A DNA stretch of 64,000 nt from Streptococcus mitis. Its GTDB lineage: Bacteria > Bacillota > Bacilli > Lactobacillales > Streptococcaceae. Shown here piece by piece: positions 17,801 through 27,345 of the stretch. Each line of letters opens with the position of its first letter. Position 1 is the stretch's first letter. The notes below the pieces were generated by a model, which was given only the letters and a program-made list of their open reading frames with translations, did not search any database and was not told where the DNA came from. The stretch spans positions 1 to 64,000 of the forward strand of contig NZ_SWFJ01000011.1 in NCBI RefSeq assembly GCF_005144795.1. Direction: 5' to 3'. Position numbers and translations under genes: made by a program.

Positions 17801-20800
17801 ATTAAAGGAAATCAATTTATCGTTGACATTTGAAACAGGGTCGGTTGGATTTGAATCTGAAGCAAAGGCAAGTGGCAATTCTGAACCGGTCCATTGGTCT
17901 GAAATGTTTGCACCTTGCTCAGTTTGAGCAGATACGCGAACATGAAGTTTAGTTGTTAATTGAGTACCTTCTAAGCGACCATTAACTGTAAAGACACCTT
18001 CCTTAGAGTATTGCTCTGGACGAATCGCATCCCATGCAACCTTAGCTGATGAAACGTGACCATTTGAATCATATGTACGAACGCTTTCTGGTAATTGTGG
18101 TGCTTCTGCGATTGGAGTTGTCACACTAACTTCTTCAACTGAAACGATGCCTTCTATAGATACTTTAGCACGCGCTTCCAGGTCAATGCCTTCAACTTTA
18201 CCTAACACTTCAAAGCTTTGATAGTGGTCTAGTTTTTCTTTCGGAATAGCTTGCCAAGTGACTTTGTGAGCTTTAGGGAAACCTTTGTCATACTCAACCG
18301 TTACTGTTGACGGAAGAGTAGGTTCTTGGTGTAAATCTGTCACTACATTTACAGGACGGATGGATTGCGCAATCTTCTTCTCAGTATTTGCTTGTATAGT
18401 GAGATTGATTTGACCTGTAGCACCCTCATATTCAGCTTTCAGAGTAAGTGCTCCTGGTTTATGCAACTCAAGCATTCCTTTTCGGACTGCAACTTCCCCT
18501 TCACCGCTTGTGGAGAAGGTCACCTTATCAGCTGGTAATACAGCTTGCGTTCCATCTTGATAGTGAGCTCGAACTGACAATTTGACTGTTTGGTCTTCTT
18601 TGAGACTGTCAGCTTGTTCCACTTGCAAGCTCAAATGAGCAATTTTTGGTGCTTCTTCTAGGAATTGAATTGCATAGGTTTGAAGAGGGCCACCATCTTT
18701 AGACTGAACAAAGATGCTTGCACGCATGCCGTTTGCTGCGCTTGCTTGAAGAACTGTAACATCCGCATTTTCAGCACTTGCTGTTACTTCTGGCAATTGG
18801 GCACCATAAGCAAGAGTGCGGTATTGCATTGGTTGTTGACTAGTAAGCCCTGTTACTACTTCACCTCCAACAGTAACAGTTGGCACTACAGGTGCTGCAG
18901 CTTTTCCTTCTTCTACCACAAGGGTTGCATGAATAGTTTCTCCAGCTAACTGACCAGTCATTTGAATACGTGATCCAGCTACTGAAAGTTTGGCTTTATC
19001 TACTTCCGCAATCTCCCAGCTATCTACTTCGTACTCTTGTACACTTCCATCGGTTACAAGTATTGACACATATTTATCTACAGTGTTCAAATCTGCTCCT
19101 GGAGTAACACGTTTAACTGTTGGTAATTCTTTCGCAATTGCTAGAACCTCGACACGAGCCTCTACCTCACGTCCATTTGCTGTACCTTTAACAGTCACAA
19201 CTCCTGCTTGACTAATATCGACTTGAGACCAAGTTACTGGAAGTTTTTCACGACTACCATCGCTGTATACAAAACCTACTGTTTTCGGCATTTTTGGTTC
19301 TTTACCAATTAATGTACGAACTCTTGCTACTTCTGTCCCCAAAACAGTCTTCTCTTGTCCTTCTTTTTTACCAGTAAAGACAGTTACTTGACTAGATTTC
19401 AAGAGATCTGAATGGGCTGTCAGTGTGAATTTCCCTGCTTGCTCAGTTGATTTGACAATGGCAACACCTTTACCATTAAATGCTTTACGAATCCAAGAAC
19501 CATCTGCTTGCGCCTTATAGCGTTCACGGCTGGCTTGTTCCCCGTTATCGACACCGACAAGTTGGCCTTGTCCGTGCAATTGGAAGCGAACCAGATTATT
19601 AGCAGTTGGAACCACATTCCCTTGGCTGTCAACAATTTCATAGTAAATGTAAGTCAAGTCTTTTCCATCTGCTGCGATTGCATGATCTTCCTTGATAAGA
19701 CGAACACCTGCTGGTTGACCTGCTGTCGTAATCTTATCTCGAGCAATTTCCTTGCCAGATTCATCACGAGCAATTGCTTCCAAGGTACCTGGTTGATAGG
19801 CAACTTTCCATTCAAGATAAAGTTCATTAGCATTTGCACCTTCTTGGTAAGTCCGCCCATCGCTGGTTTGTTTTTTATTAAACGTCTTAAGACCGAGAGA
19901 TTTTCCATTCAAGAACAATTCAACACTTGCAGCGTTTGAATAGGCACGAACTGGAATCTTACCTTCTGCGTCAGCTACTTTGGATGCTAATTCTTTGTTT
20001 TCCCAATTCCAGTGAGGAAGGAGGTGAACCATTGGTTTTTTCTTTGCAGAAACCCATTGACTTTGGTAGAGATAGAAGTCATGTTTTGGAATACCCGCTG
20101 TATCTACAATACCAAAGTAAGAGCTTTTAACCGGCGTGTGGTTTTGGTTGTGCCATGGAGTTGGTTCACCGATATAGTCCGTACCTGTCCAGATAAATTG
20201 ACCAGCATAACCAGCATTGTCACGGTCAAAAGTCCATGAAGCGGTTGCAGTTTTACCCCAACCAACACGGTCGTTTCCATAATCTGACTGTTCGTAATGA
20301 CGTTCAGGACCGTTACTATGTTTCAATTCACGTTCAGGGCGATAATAGCTACCACGTGTACGAGTAGCTGAAGATGTTTCTGATCCATAAATCAACCAAT
20401 TAGGATGTTTTGCGCGAAGGGCCTTGTAATTATCTTCAGAATAGTTAAATCCAACCGCATCCAGTTCATCAGCAATTTTCTCATGCCCTCCGCTACCATT
20501 ACCGAAACGGAACTTATCTGCTCCCATGGTAACATAACGAGTCTTATCAACATCCTTGATAACCTTGACCAAACGTTTAACAGTCGCTAGAGAATGGGGA
20601 TCCCCATTTGCTTCACCGATTTCATTTCCGATTGACCACATGAAGATAGCTGGGTTGTTTTTGCCTCTTTCGACCATGGTACGTAGGTCAAAATCAGACC
20701 ATTTTTCACCTTTTTTAGCCTCAGGGTGAGTAGCATCTTTTTCAAAGAAACGGCCATAGTCATAAGGTTTCTTTCCGCCATACCAAGTATCAAAGGCTTC

Positions 20801-22312
20801 TTCCTGAACGAGTAAACCTAGTTCTGCTGCGATTTGCAAGGTTTGTTCACTAGCAGGGTTGTGGGTTGTACGGATGGAGTTAACCCCCATCTCCTTCATT
20901 TGTTTGAGACGGCGATATTCTGCTTTATAATTTTCTTCTGCTCCAAGCGCTCCGTGGTCATGGTGCAAGGAAACACCATGGAATTTAATGCGTTCGCCAT
21001 TCAAAGAAAAACCTTCATTTGGTGTCCAGTTGTAGTAGCGATACCCAAATAAATCTTTTTTAGCATCAACCAACTGACCATCTCGATAAACACGTGTAAC
21101 TAACTCATACAAGGCAGGTTTGTCATTTAAAACTGTCCAGAGTTTTGGTCTTTCAACTTCTAAAATAGCATCAAGGCTTGTTGATTCATGTGCTTTCAAG
21201 GTACGGCTCTCTGTACGAACCAAACCTGTTACAGCCTGACCACCTCGCTCAATGATTTGATATTCTGCTACAAGTTGGTGGTCTTTATCGTCTGTATTGA
21301 TGATTTTGCTGGTTACATGCGTTTCAACCTTGCCGTGTTGCTGTTGTTCTAGTTTTGGTGTTAAAATAGTTGTCCCATTTTTCTCAACATGCACCTTATC
21401 TGTCACTTGTAAAGTCACATCACGATAGATACCACTTCCTGAATACCAACGGCTACTTGGCTGTTTGTTGACTGCATGAACAGCAATTACATTCTCACGT
21501 CCATCTTTGTTCAAATAGTTAGTGATATCATATGAAAATTGGTTATAACCATTTGGGTAATGACCCACTAACTGACCATTGACATAAACTTGAGAATCCA
21601 TGTAGACGCCATCAAAAGTAAGGCGAACATTTTTCTTGAGGTCTTTTTCATCTAGTTTGAAAGTCTTGCGATACCAAGCTTCCCCACCGTTAAGCTGTCC
21701 ACCTTCGTTTTGTGCAGGAGATTCATGATCGAAATCATTAAAGATACTCCAGTCATGCGGTAAATCTAATTTTTTCCACGTAGATACATCTGCATCCGGT
21801 TTAATGGCTTCCTTAGAATTCGCATTGAGTTTAAAGTGCCAATTTTGATTAAAATTCACTTTCCTGTCTTCAATCATTTGATTGACTTCTTCATTTGTTA
21901 CAGCTTTAGCATCTTCCTTGAGCGGTTTTTCTTGACTTGAAGCTTGTAATTCTATCCTTGGAGCTTTTTCTTCCTGTTTAGCAGACACTTTTTCCTCTTT
22001 TGGAGTTACGACTTCATCTTCTTTCTTCTCAGATGAAATAGACTCAGTTACACTAGGTTGTTTTTGTGCTGTCCTTTCAACTACTTTTTTAGTTTCCAAA
22101 GCTTGATCAACCTTTTCTTCTGCTATCGTTTTTTCCTCTTTAGGTTTCTCAGCAGTATGAGTAATAGGTGTTTCATCCGCATAAACTATAGATTCTCCAG
22201 CTATACTTCCACCTAATAGAACTGCACAAGTCCCAATCATTACTGAGCAAGCTCCCACAGCAAACTTACGAATGCTATAAACTCTTTTCCGATTCCAATG
22301 GCCTTTTCCCAT
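14813..22312 (-). CDS. bgaA: Cell-wall-anchored beta-galactosidase BgaA
   Basis: 2499 residues. It removes terminal beta-1,4-galactose from host glycans at the cell surface and also acts as an adhesin. In order: YSIRK signal (VYSIRKFAVGACSVMIG, 11-27), acidic linker to about 145, GH2 sugar-binding, Ig and TIM-barrel domains. The acid/base is E564 in SIGNEIGE and the nucleophile E645 in IYGSETSS, the same numbers as published pneumococcal BgaA. Ig-like domains follow, then two galactose-binding CBM71-type modules (about 1470-1630 and 1814-1970) and four G5-like repeats (about 2070-2425, each 87 residues). The end is LPNTG with a hydrophobic helix and KGKKED. A cre-like site in the leader suggests CcpA repression. 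Start has AAAGGAGGG. Flanks differ from the pneumococcal bgaA locus as I recall it. Confidence 0.97.
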   Translation of the reverse strand: MGKGHWNRKRVYSIRKFAVGACSVMIGTCAVLLGGSIAGESIVYADETPITHTAEKPKEEKTIAEEKVDQALETKKVVERTAQKQPSVTESISSEKKEDEVVTPKEEKVSAKQEEKAPRIELQASSQEKPLKEDAKAVTNEEVNQMIEDRKVNFNQNWHFKLNANSKEAIKPDADVSTWKKLDLPHDWSIFNDFDHESPAQNEGGQLNGGEAWYRKTFKLDEKDLKKNVRLTFDGVYMDSQVYVNGQLVGHYPNGYNQFSYDITNYLNKDGRENVIAVHAVNKQPSSRWYSGSGIYRDVTLQVTDKVHVEKNGTTILTPKLEQQQHGKVETHVTSKIINTDDKDHQLVAEYQIIERGGQAVTGLVRTESRTLKAHESTSLDAILEVERPKLWTVLNDKPALYELVTRVYRDGQLVDAKKDLFGYRYYNWTPNEGFSLNGERIKFHGVSLHHDHGALGAEENYKAEYRRLKQMKEMGVNSIRTTHNPASEQTLQIAAELGLLVQEEAFDTWYGGKKPYDYGRFFEKDATHPEAKKGEKWSDFDLRTMVERGKNNPAIFMWSIGNEIGEANGDPHSLATVKRLVKVIKDVDKTRYVTMGADKFRFGNGSGGHEKIADELDAVGFNYSEDNYKALRAKHPNWLIYGSETSSATRTRGSYYRPERELKHSNGPERHYEQSDYGNDRVGWGKTATASWTFDRDNAGYAGQFIWTGTDYIGEPTPWHNQNHTPVKSSYFGIVDTAGIPKHDFYLYQSQWVSAKKKPMVHLLPHWNWENKELASKVADAEGKIPVRAYSNAASVELFLNGKSLGLKTFNKKQTSDGRTYQEGANANELYLEWKVAYQPGTLEAIARDESGKEIARDKITTAGQPAGVRLIKEDHAIAADGKDLTYIYYEIVDSQGNVVPTANNLVRFQLHGQGQLVGVDNGEQASRERYKAQADGSWIRKAFNGKGVAIVKSTEQAGKFTLTAHSDLLKSSQVTVFTGKKEGQEKTVLGTEVARVRTLIGKEPKMPKTVGFVYSDGSREKLPVTWSQVDISQAGVVTVKGTANGREVEARVEVLAIAKELPTVKRVTPGADLNTVDKYVSILVTDGSVQEYEVDSWEIAEVDKAKLSVAGSRIQMTGQLAGETIHATLVVEEGKAAAPVVPTVTVGGEVVTGLTSQQPMQYRTLAYGAQLPEVTASAENADVTVLQASAANGMRASIFVQSKDGGPLQTYAIQFLEEAPKIAHLSLQVEQADSLKEDQTVKLSVRAHYQDGTQAVLPADKVTFSTSGEGEVAVRKGMLELHKPGALTLKAEYEGATGQINLTIQANTEKKIAQSIRPVNVVTDLHQEPTLPSTVTVEYDKGFPKAHKVTWQAIPKEKLDHYQSFEVLGKVEGIDLEARAKVSIEGIVSVEEVSVTTPIAEAPQLPESVRTYDSNGHVSSAKVAWDAIRPEQYSKEGVFTVNGRLEGTQLTTKLHVRVSAQTEQGANISDQWTGSELPLAFASDSNPTDPVSNVNDKLISFNDRPANRWTNWNRSNPEASVGVLFGDSGILSKRSVDNLSVGFHEDHGVGAPKSYVIEYYVGNTAPTAPKNPSFVGNEDHVFNDSANWKQVTNLKAPAQLKAGEMNHFSFDKVETYAVRIRMVKADNKRGTSITEVQIFAKQVAAAKQGQTRIQVDGKDLANFNPDLTDYYLESVDGKVPAVTASVSNNGLATVVPSVREGEPVRVIAKAENGDILGEYRLHFTKDKNLLSHKPVAVVKQARLVQVGQALELPTKVPVYFTGKDGYETKDLTVEWEEVPAENLTKAGQFTVRGHVLGSNLTAEFTVRVTDKLGEALSDNPNYDENGNQAFASATNDIDKNSHDRVDYLNDRDHSENRRWTNWSARPSTNPEVSAGVIFRENGKIVERTVAQGKVQFFADSGTDAPSKLVLERYVGPDFEVPTYYSNYQAYESGHPFNNPENWEAVPYRADKDIEAGDEINVTFKAVKAKAMRWRMERKANKSGVAMIEMTFLAPSELPQESTQSKILVDGKELADFAENRQDYQITYKGQRPKVSVEEINRVASTVVDSGDDSLPVLVRLVSENGKQVKEYRIQLTKEKPVSEKTVAAVQEELPKLELVEKDIAYKIVEKKDSTLYLGETRVEQEGKVGKERIFTAINPNGSKEEKLHEVVEAPTDRIVLVGTNPGTSLPEDEVKNLVLNRPELVVEEETIDFRVQERRSDKLYLGETRVLQEGKQGVRVHLIEVENGKRQLKETYDKVAAQNRIVEVGTKPGTSLPEDEVKNLVLNRPELVIEEETIDFKVQERKSDKLYLGETRVIQKGRQGIRVHLIEVENGKRQLKETYDKVAAQDRIVEVGTNPGTSLPEDEVKNLVLNRPELVVEEETIDFKVQERKSDKLYLGETRVLQEGKQGVRVRLIEVDNGKRQLKDTYDKVAVKDRIVEVGTAGETPKPVAQETTKPQVSEKADTKQIASSEAGQANKAQLPNTGSATSQAAVAAGLALLGLSAGLVATKGKKED
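15042..16090 (-). repeat. Tandem G5-like repeats in bgaA, 261-bp period
   Basis: Landmark sequences recur at 15042, 15303, 15564 and 15825, an exact 261-bp (87-codon) spacing. Three copies are near-identical (LYLGETRV...RIVEVGT...SLPEDEVKNL) and the most N-terminal copy is diverged. Near-identity makes copy-number change by recombination likely. Confidence 0.85.
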
Positions 22313-22326
22313 AAAACCCTCCTTTT

Positions 22327-22340
22327 AGTAATCGCTTTCA
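22327..22340 (-). promoter_or_regulatory. cre-like CcpA site in the bgaA leader
   Basis: Minus-strand TGAAAGCGATTACT matches TGWAANCGNTNWCA at 13 of 14 positions. It lies between the promoter and the ribosome site, 15-28 bp before the ATG, a road-block position. Confidence 0.6.
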
Positions 22341-22377
22341 TTTTTATGTAAGCGCATAACTTTTAATAGTCTTTTTT

Positions 22378-22406
22378 ATTTTATAAAATAATATAAGAAT
22401 TTTCAA
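22378..22406 (-). promoter_or_regulatory. Probable bgaA promoter
   Basis: Minus-strand -35 TTGAAA (22401-22406), 17-bp spacer, -10 TAAAAT (22378-22383). Predicted start near 22371, leader about 60 nt containing the cre-like site. The surrounding gap (22313-22552) is otherwise AT-rich without genes. Confidence 0.5.
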
Positions 22407-22523
22407 TACTTTAAACATATAAAATAATATTTTTGATTGTTTTTTCTAAAATTTATGAAATAATAAAAAAACTGAATGTAGTTTTAAAATAAAAAATGCT
22501 CATTAACATTTAAATTAAAAGAA

Positions 22524-22549
22524 TTAAAAAGTCCCTTTAAAAGGAACTT
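22524..22549 (-). terminator. Terminator of the SDR gene
   Basis: Minus-strand stem AGTTCC / GGGACT with a TTTTAAA loop, then TTTTT, directly after the SDR stop. Confidence 0.6.
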
Positions 22550-22552
22550 CTT

Positions 22553-23308
22553 CTACTTATAATTAAAAGTCTCCCCTGCCAACTTATCAGCTAGCTTAGG
22601 AAAGAGAGTATAAAACTTATGGGCTAAGTTCAACAAAACAGGAAGATTAAGTTCTCGTTTGTTTTTTCCTATAATCTTGACAATCTTTTTAGCCACTGCA
22701 TCTGGTTCTAGCAGGAAACGTTCAACCGATTTGAGATAGGTGCCATCTGGGTCGGCTTGGTCGAAAAATCCTGTTCGGATTGGTCCTGGATTGACTGTTG
22801 TCACATAGACTCCATATGACATAAGTTCGAGGCGCAGAGCATTTGAAAAACCAATAGCCGCAAACTTAGTGGCTGAGTAGAGACTAGACTTGCCAGTAGC
22901 AATCAAACCTGCCATGCTAACGATATTGATGATATGACCTTGCCTCTTCTCCTTCATACGAGCCGCAAGGCGACGAGACATATTCATCAAAGCAAAGGTA
23001 TTGACCTCGAACATCTGATGAATATCTTGGTCAGAAATCTGGTCAAATTCCTCAAAAATCCCGTAACCAGCGTTGTTTATCAAGACATCAATCTTGCCAT
23101 AGCGGAGATAAAGGTCTGCTACCAGAGATTCTAAGGCTGAATCATCGGTAATATCGATTTCAATCAATTCTGCATGGGAATGATTTCCGTATAGTTGGGC
23201 TAATTTTTCCTTATTTCTACCAAGCAAGATGACTTGGTCATTTGGCAAGAGTTTGACCATTTCTTGGGCTAGGCCACCGCTAGCTCCGGTAATGAGAATA
23301 GTAGGCAT
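22553..23308 (-). CDS. Short-chain dehydrogenase/reductase
   Basis: 251 residues. Rossmann glycine motif TGASGGLA at residues 7-14, NNAG at the end of beta-4 (LINNAGYGIFEEF), catalytic Ser in IVSMAG and YSATK active site (Tyr, Lys). The PGPIRTGFF segment is typical of classical SDRs. It lies 20 bp after rnz and ends the miaA-hflX-rnz transcript. The substrate cannot be inferred; similar genes are annotated generically in streptococci. Confidence 0.9.
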   Translation of the reverse strand: MPTILITGASGGLAQEMVKLLPNDQVILLGRNKEKLAQLYGNHSHAELIEIDITDDSALESLVADLYLRYGKIDVLINNAGYGIFEEFDQISDQDIHQMFEVNTFALMNMSRRLAARMKEKRQGHIINIVSMAGLIATGKSSLYSATKFAAIGFSNALRLELMSYGVYVTTVNPGPIRTGFFDQADPDGTYLKSVERFLLEPDAVAKKIVKIIGKNKRELNLPVLLNLAHKFYTLFPKLADKLAGETFNYK

Positions 23309-23328
23309 ACTTATCCTTTCCCAATCTT

Positions 23329-24258
23329 TTAGATTTCCACTTCTTCCAAGTCTTTGACCACATGGACATTTTCAAAAATGCTAGCAGCATCTTTCTTGAG
23401 CTTGCTGATATCTTTTGAGAGGAAACGAGCACTGATATGGTTAAGCAAGAGGCGTTTAGCACCTGCTTCTACTGCCACCTGCGCTGCCTGCATGTTAGTA
23501 GAGTGACCATGATTGCGAGCAATTGTTTCATCGCCCTTGCCATAAGTGGACTCATGAACTAGGACATCAGCATTGACAGCCAGACGCACACTGGCATTGG
23601 TTTTGCGGGTATCACCCAGAATGGTGATTATCTTACCTGGACGTGGAGCTGAGATATAGTCTGCTGCCTTGATTTTAGTTCCATCTTCTAAAACAACGTC
23701 CTGACCGTTTTTGATTTTTCCAAAAAGTGGGCCAAATGGGACGCCAGCAGCCTTAAGCTTTTCAGCATCCAGCGTTCCTTCCAAGTCCTTTTGCATGACA
23801 CGATAGCCAACGCAGAAAATAGTGTGGTCCAACTCCTCTGCATACACAGTGAATTTATCTGTTTCAAGAATTTTCCCTAGAGAATCTTGGTCAAACTCAT
23901 GAAAATGAATACGGTAGGGCAAACGAGAACCTGACACACGTAGACTGGTTAAAACAAATGATTTGATCCCTTGCGGTCCATAGATTTCCAAATCTGTCTG
24001 CTCTTCATTAGCCTGAAAAGCGCGGCTAGAAAGGAACCCAGGCAAACCAAAAATATGGTCTCCATGCAGGTGGGTGATAAAGATTTTGCTGATCTTACGT
24101 GGTCGAATTGTGGTTTCCAGAATGCGATTTTGCGTTCCTTCTCCACAGTCAAAGAGCCAGACTTCGTTAATCTCGTCCAAGAGTTTCAGGGCGAGACTTG
24201 AAACGTTGCGGGCTTTAGAGGGCTGACCTGCCCCCGTTCCTAAAAATTGAATATCCAT
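23329..24258 (-). CDS. rnz: Ribonuclease Z
   Basis: 309 residues. Metallo-beta-lactamase fold endonuclease that cuts tRNA precursors at the 3' side of the discriminator base. The zinc motif [15 protein letters not shown], the downstream GDTRKT aspartate, and [13 protein letters not shown] are all present, and HESTYG completes the family pattern. It sits 14 bp after an unknown gene and within a tRNA-processing/modification cluster that includes miaA. Confidence 0.96.
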   Translation of the reverse strand: MDIQFLGTGAGQPSKARNVSSLALKLLDEINEVWLFDCGEGTQNRILETTIRPRKISKIFITHLHGDHIFGLPGFLSSRAFQANEEQTDLEIYGPQGIKSFVLTSLRVSGSRLPYRIHFHEFDQDSLGKILETDKFTVYAEELDHTIFCVGYRVMQKDLEGTLDAEKLKAAGVPFGPLFGKIKNGQDVVLEDGTKIKAADYISAPRPGKIITILGDTRKTNASVRLAVNADVLVHESTYGKGDETIARNHGHSTNMQAAQVAVEAGAKRLLLNHISARFLSKDISKLKKDAASIFENVHVVKDLEEVEI

Positions 24259-24272
24259 TCGATACTTTCTAA

Positions 24273-24896
24273 TTAATCAATATATAACATGGCTGTGCGG
24301 TTTTCCGATCGGAAATAGCGCTTGCCAGAAAAAGCAGTAGCTTCTTGCAGTAAATCCTCTTGGCTGTAGCCTTTGAGACGCTTACGACCATCAGCCAAGC
24401 TTTCCAAATCCGTCAAAGTTGTAAGACTCTCTACACTAACAACTTCCTCGTCCCCTACAGCCTTCATGTAAATCTTTCCAGACTCCTCAAAGACTAGCTG
24501 ATGGGGGAATATTTGCGCAATTTCAAAAAGCAAGTCTTCTGAAATAACCTCTTTATTTTCAGAGAAAATTCGACCTAGACCCTCACTCTCATAACAAAAA
24601 CCAAAGGATTTACCAGACAGATTGAGCCGGATAAAAGGCTTGTTTTCAAAGGTGAATCTTGGCTCAGCATTGTATAGGTTCAATTCCTGACTGACTTCTG
24701 CAAAATAATCCGTCGCAGCTTGAGGACTCTTTTTCTGGTAGAGTTCTGCAAAATAGGCATTGACCACACTTGGCGGAGGAGTGATCAGAGCCAACTGCTC
24801 CTGTTCTGTTTTAGCAGCTAGAAGCTGATCCAGATAGACCTTATCCAGACTTGTATAACCTCCATACTTTAGAGCCAAAGTTTTGATATCAGTCAT
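24273..24896 (-). CDS. Conserved streptococcal protein of unknown function
   Basis: 207 residues; I do not recognise a characterised domain. It begins [20 protein letters not shown] and contains mixed alpha/beta sequence with no signal peptide or membrane helix, so it is probably cytoplasmic. The ATG overlaps the hflX stop by 8 bp and rnz follows after 14 bp, so it is a fixed member of the miaA-hflX-rnz operon. A link to RNA or ribosome metabolism is suggested only by these neighbours. Confidence 0.8.
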   Translation of the reverse strand: MTDIKTLALKYGGYTSLDKVYLDQLLAAKTEQEQLALITPPPSVVNAYFAELYQKKSPQAATDYFAEVSQELNLYNAEPRFTFENKPFIRLNLSGKSFGFCYESEGLGRIFSENKEVISEDLLFEIAQIFPHQLVFEESGKIYMKAVGDEEVVSVESLTTLTDLESLADGRKRLKGYSQEDLLQEATAFSGKRYFRSENRTAMLYID

Positions 24897-26127
24897 AAAA
24901 TTCTTCTAACCTCCATTTGTTTTTCTCAGAAATGTAGCCTGTAATGACTTCTCCGTCATCTTGATAGTCACGTTCTTCCAGAATCGCAACACTTTCTAAA
25001 TCATGAATCTTATAGGACTTAGAAAAAGGCACGCGCAGGGTAAATCTCTCAAAAATCTCCTTGATTTTCTCTAAAAATAGTGCCTGCAAATTCTCACGAC
25101 TATCCTCAGCCTTGGCAGAAATGAGGGCATAAGGCGTTTGGGTAGGGGTAAAGTCCTCCACCAAATCCGCTTTATTATAAAGGGTCAGACGAGGAATATC
25201 CTCCATGTCCAAGTCTTTCATGATGGACAGGACTGTTTTTTCATGCTCCTCGTGGTAAGGATTGCTGGCATCAATAACATGAACCAGAAGATCCACATGC
25301 TTGCTTTCTTCCAAGGTCGACTTAAAACTGGATACCAACTCTGTCGGCAAATCTTGGATAAAGCCCACGGTATCTGTCAAAGTTACTTGAAGATTGCCCC
25401 CCAGATGAATACTCTTAGTCGTCGCATCCAGAGTTGCGAATAGCTCATCTGCCTCATACTGGGTCTTGCTGGTCAAGGTGTTCATGATAGTTGATTTCCC
25501 AGCATTTGTATAACCAATCAAACCAATCTTAAAAGTTCTTGATTCCAAACGTTTTTCTCTGACAGTCGCCCGATTTTTCTCAACCACCTTGAGCTGACGC
25601 TCGATATCCGTGATTTGATTGCGAACGCTACGACGGTTCAGCTCCAGCTGGCTTTCACCAGGTCCACGGGAACCAATTCCCCCTGCCTGACGGCTGAGCA
25701 TAATTCCCTGACCAACCAAGCGAGGCAAGAGATATTTTAGCTGGGCTAGGTGGACTTGGAGTTTCCCTTCATGGCTTCGAGCCCGCATGGCAAAGATATC
25801 CAGAATCAACTGCATACGGTCAATGACCTTGACACCGAGAACTTCTTCTAAATTGACATTTTGCCTTGGCGTCAGACGGTTGTTGACGATGACAGTGGTG
25901 ATTTCTTCTGCATCCACCATGAGCGCAATTTCTTCTAACTTACCAGATCCGACGAAGGTCTTGGAATCATATTTTTCACGTTTTTGTCTGTAGCTATCTA
26001 CAACGACTGCCCCAGCTGTCTTAGCTAGACTAGCCAATTCTTCCATAGAGAGATCAAAATTGTCCATGCCCTGCAATTCCACACCAATCAGCAGGACTCG
26101 CTCCTCTTTTTTTTCCGTATCAATCAT
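24889..26127 (-). CDS. hflX: Ribosome-dissociating GTPase HflX
   Basis: 412 residues. Obg-HflX superfamily GTPase that binds 50S and splits stalled or hibernating ribosomes. The N-terminal HflX domain contains the glycine-rich [17 protein letters not shown] linker. The G domain shows G1 [10 protein letters not shown]3 DTVGF, and G4 NKAD. Starts at ATG 26127, overlapping the end of miaA by 8 bp. The miaA-hflX pairing also occurs in Gram-negative bacteria (there with hfq). Confidence 0.97.
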   Translation of the reverse strand: MIDTEKKEERVLLIGVELQGMDNFDLSMEELASLAKTAGAVVVDSYRQKREKYDSKTFVGSGKLEEIALMVDAEEITTVIVNNRLTPRQNVNLEEVLGVKVIDRMQLILDIFAMRARSHEGKLQVHLAQLKYLLPRLVGQGIMLSRQAGGIGSRGPGESQLELNRRSVRNQITDIERQLKVVEKNRATVREKRLESRTFKIGLIGYTNAGKSTIMNTLTSKTQYEADELFATLDATTKSIHLGGNLQVTLTDTVGFIQDLPTELVSSFKSTLEESKHVDLLVHVIDASNPYHEEHEKTVLSIMKDLDMEDIPRLTLYNKADLVEDFTPTQTPYALISAKAEDSRENLQALFLEKIKEIFERFTLRVPFSKSYKIHDLESVAILEERDYQDDGEVITGYISEKNKWRLEEFYD

Positions 26128-27004
26128 CTAAAAACTCCTCTATCTGGCTTAAAATGCGGTCTTGCACACCAGCTTCTCCAATCTGATAAAAGGTGACCTG
26201 CATGCGGTTACGGAACCAGGTCAACTGACGCTTAGCAAAACGACGAGTCGCCTGTTTTAGACTCTCGCTGGCTTCCTCGAGAGTCTGCTCTCCACGGAAA
26301 TATGGAAAGAGTTCCTTGTAGCCAATGCCTTTGGCAGCCTGCACATCTGGATAATGGTCAAACAACCACTTGGCTTCGTCTAGAAGTCCAGCTTCAAACA
26401 TCAGGTCCACTCGGTGATTGATACGTTCATATAATTGACTGCGTTCATCATCCAAGCAGATAATCAATGGTTCATACAAGGTCTCTTGATTTTCCAAATC
26501 CTGACCAAAATGGGCAATTTCCAAGGCACGCATAGCACGACGACGATTAAATTGGGGAATTTCAAGACCTGCTTGCTCCACCAAATGAGCTAATTCCTCA
26601 TCTGTATAAGGCTCCAAACTAGCCCGATAGGCCAAAATCTCTTCATGGGGAGTCTCTCCACCGAGATGATATCCTTCTAGTAGACTCTGTATGTAAAGTC
26701 CTGTTCCACCAGCGATAATGGCAAGCTTGCCACGGCTGTGAATATCCTCAATAGCCATCTTAGCTTCTGAAACAAAATCAAAAGCCGAGTAAGACTCGGT
26801 TACCTCTCTAACATCAATCAAATGATGAGGAACAGCCGCTTGCTCCTCTGGGCTAGCCTTGGCCGTCCCAATATCAAGTCCTCGATAGACTTGCTGGCTA
26901 TCTCCACTAACCACTTCGCCATTAAAACGCTTGGCCACTTCAATAGCAAGAGCTGTCTTTCCAACTGCAGTCGGTCCAACAATCACAATTATTTTTGTTT
27001 TCAT
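26120..27004 (-). CDS. miaA: tRNA dimethylallyltransferase
   Basis: 294 residues from ATG 27004 ([20 protein letters not shown]), preceded by AAGGAAAAAAG; the upstream open segment (MCYNNS) lies in the promoter region. It adds the dimethylallyl group to A37 of tRNAs that read UNN codons. P-loop [25 protein letters not shown], and [14 protein letters not shown] are intact, and the C-terminal [14 protein letters not shown] contacts tRNA. An extended -10 TG-T-TATAAT lies about 50 bp upstream. First gene of the hflX-rnz-SDR transcript. Confidence 0.97.
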   Translation of the reverse strand: MKTKIIVIVGPTAVGKTALAIEVAKRFNGEVVSGDSQQVYRGLDIGTAKASPEEQAAVPHHLIDVREVTESYSAFDFVSEAKMAIEDIHSRGKLAIIAGGTGLYIQSLLEGYHLGGETPHEEILAYRASLEPYTDEELAHLVEQAGLEIPQFNRRRAMRALEIAHFGQDLENQETLYEPLIICLDDERSQLYERINHRVDLMFEAGLLDEAKWLFDHYPDVQAAKGIGYKELFPYFRGEQTLEEASESLKQATRRFAKRQLTWFRNRMQVTFYQIGEAGVQDRILSQIEEFLDD

Positions 27005-27124
27005 CTTTTTTCCTTGAAAAATTCCCATTTTTTCGTTACTATTATTATAACACAAAAAGGTCAGTCAGAAAAATGTGACCTCTTGAGGAGGCTGGCTGAT
27101 TGAGAATATAAAGGAGGAAGACTC

Positions 27125-27295
27125 ATGGCTAAAGGATTCGCTAAAGGTCTTGTAACAGGTGTCGCAGGAACTGTCGCTGCCGTCGCAGGTGCAGTATACG
27201 CATTTAAAAAGAAAGTAATCGAACCAGAAGAGCAAAAAGCAGCTTTCATAGAAGAAAACCGTAAAAAAGCAGCTCGTCGCCGCGTATCACGTTAA
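27125..27295 (+). CDS. DUF3042 family small protein
   Basis: 56 residues, starting at ATG 27125 with a strong AAAGGAGG ribosome site. The sequence begins MAKGFAKGLVTGVAGTVAAV, one short hydrophobic glycine/alanine-rich helix, and continues with a charged tail ending AARRRVSR. It matches the DUF3042 family of Lactobacillales. Likely membrane-associated; function unknown. It diverges from miaA and has a terminator shared with thyA. Confidence 0.88.
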   Translation: MAKGFAKGLVTGVAGTVAAVAGAVYAFKKKVIEPEEQKAAFIEENRKKAARRRVSR

Positions 27296-27303
27296 AAAAC
27301 AAA

Positions 27304-27338
27304 AGAAGTTGGGATTCATTGTCTCAACTTCTTTTTTC
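27304..27338. terminator. Bidirectional terminator between DUF3042 gene and thyA
   Basis: Stem AGAAGTTGGGA / TCTCAACTTCT (one wobble) followed by TTTTTT on the plus strand, and by TTTTGTTTTTT on the minus strand. Confidence 0.8.
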
Positions 27339-27345
27339 TATTCTT

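Noticed and set aside
27056..27120. Possible leader RNA structure upstream of the DUF3042 gene
   Set aside because: Short inverted segments (CAGTCAG/CTGGCTG) are present but I could not match them to a known riboswitch or T-box.
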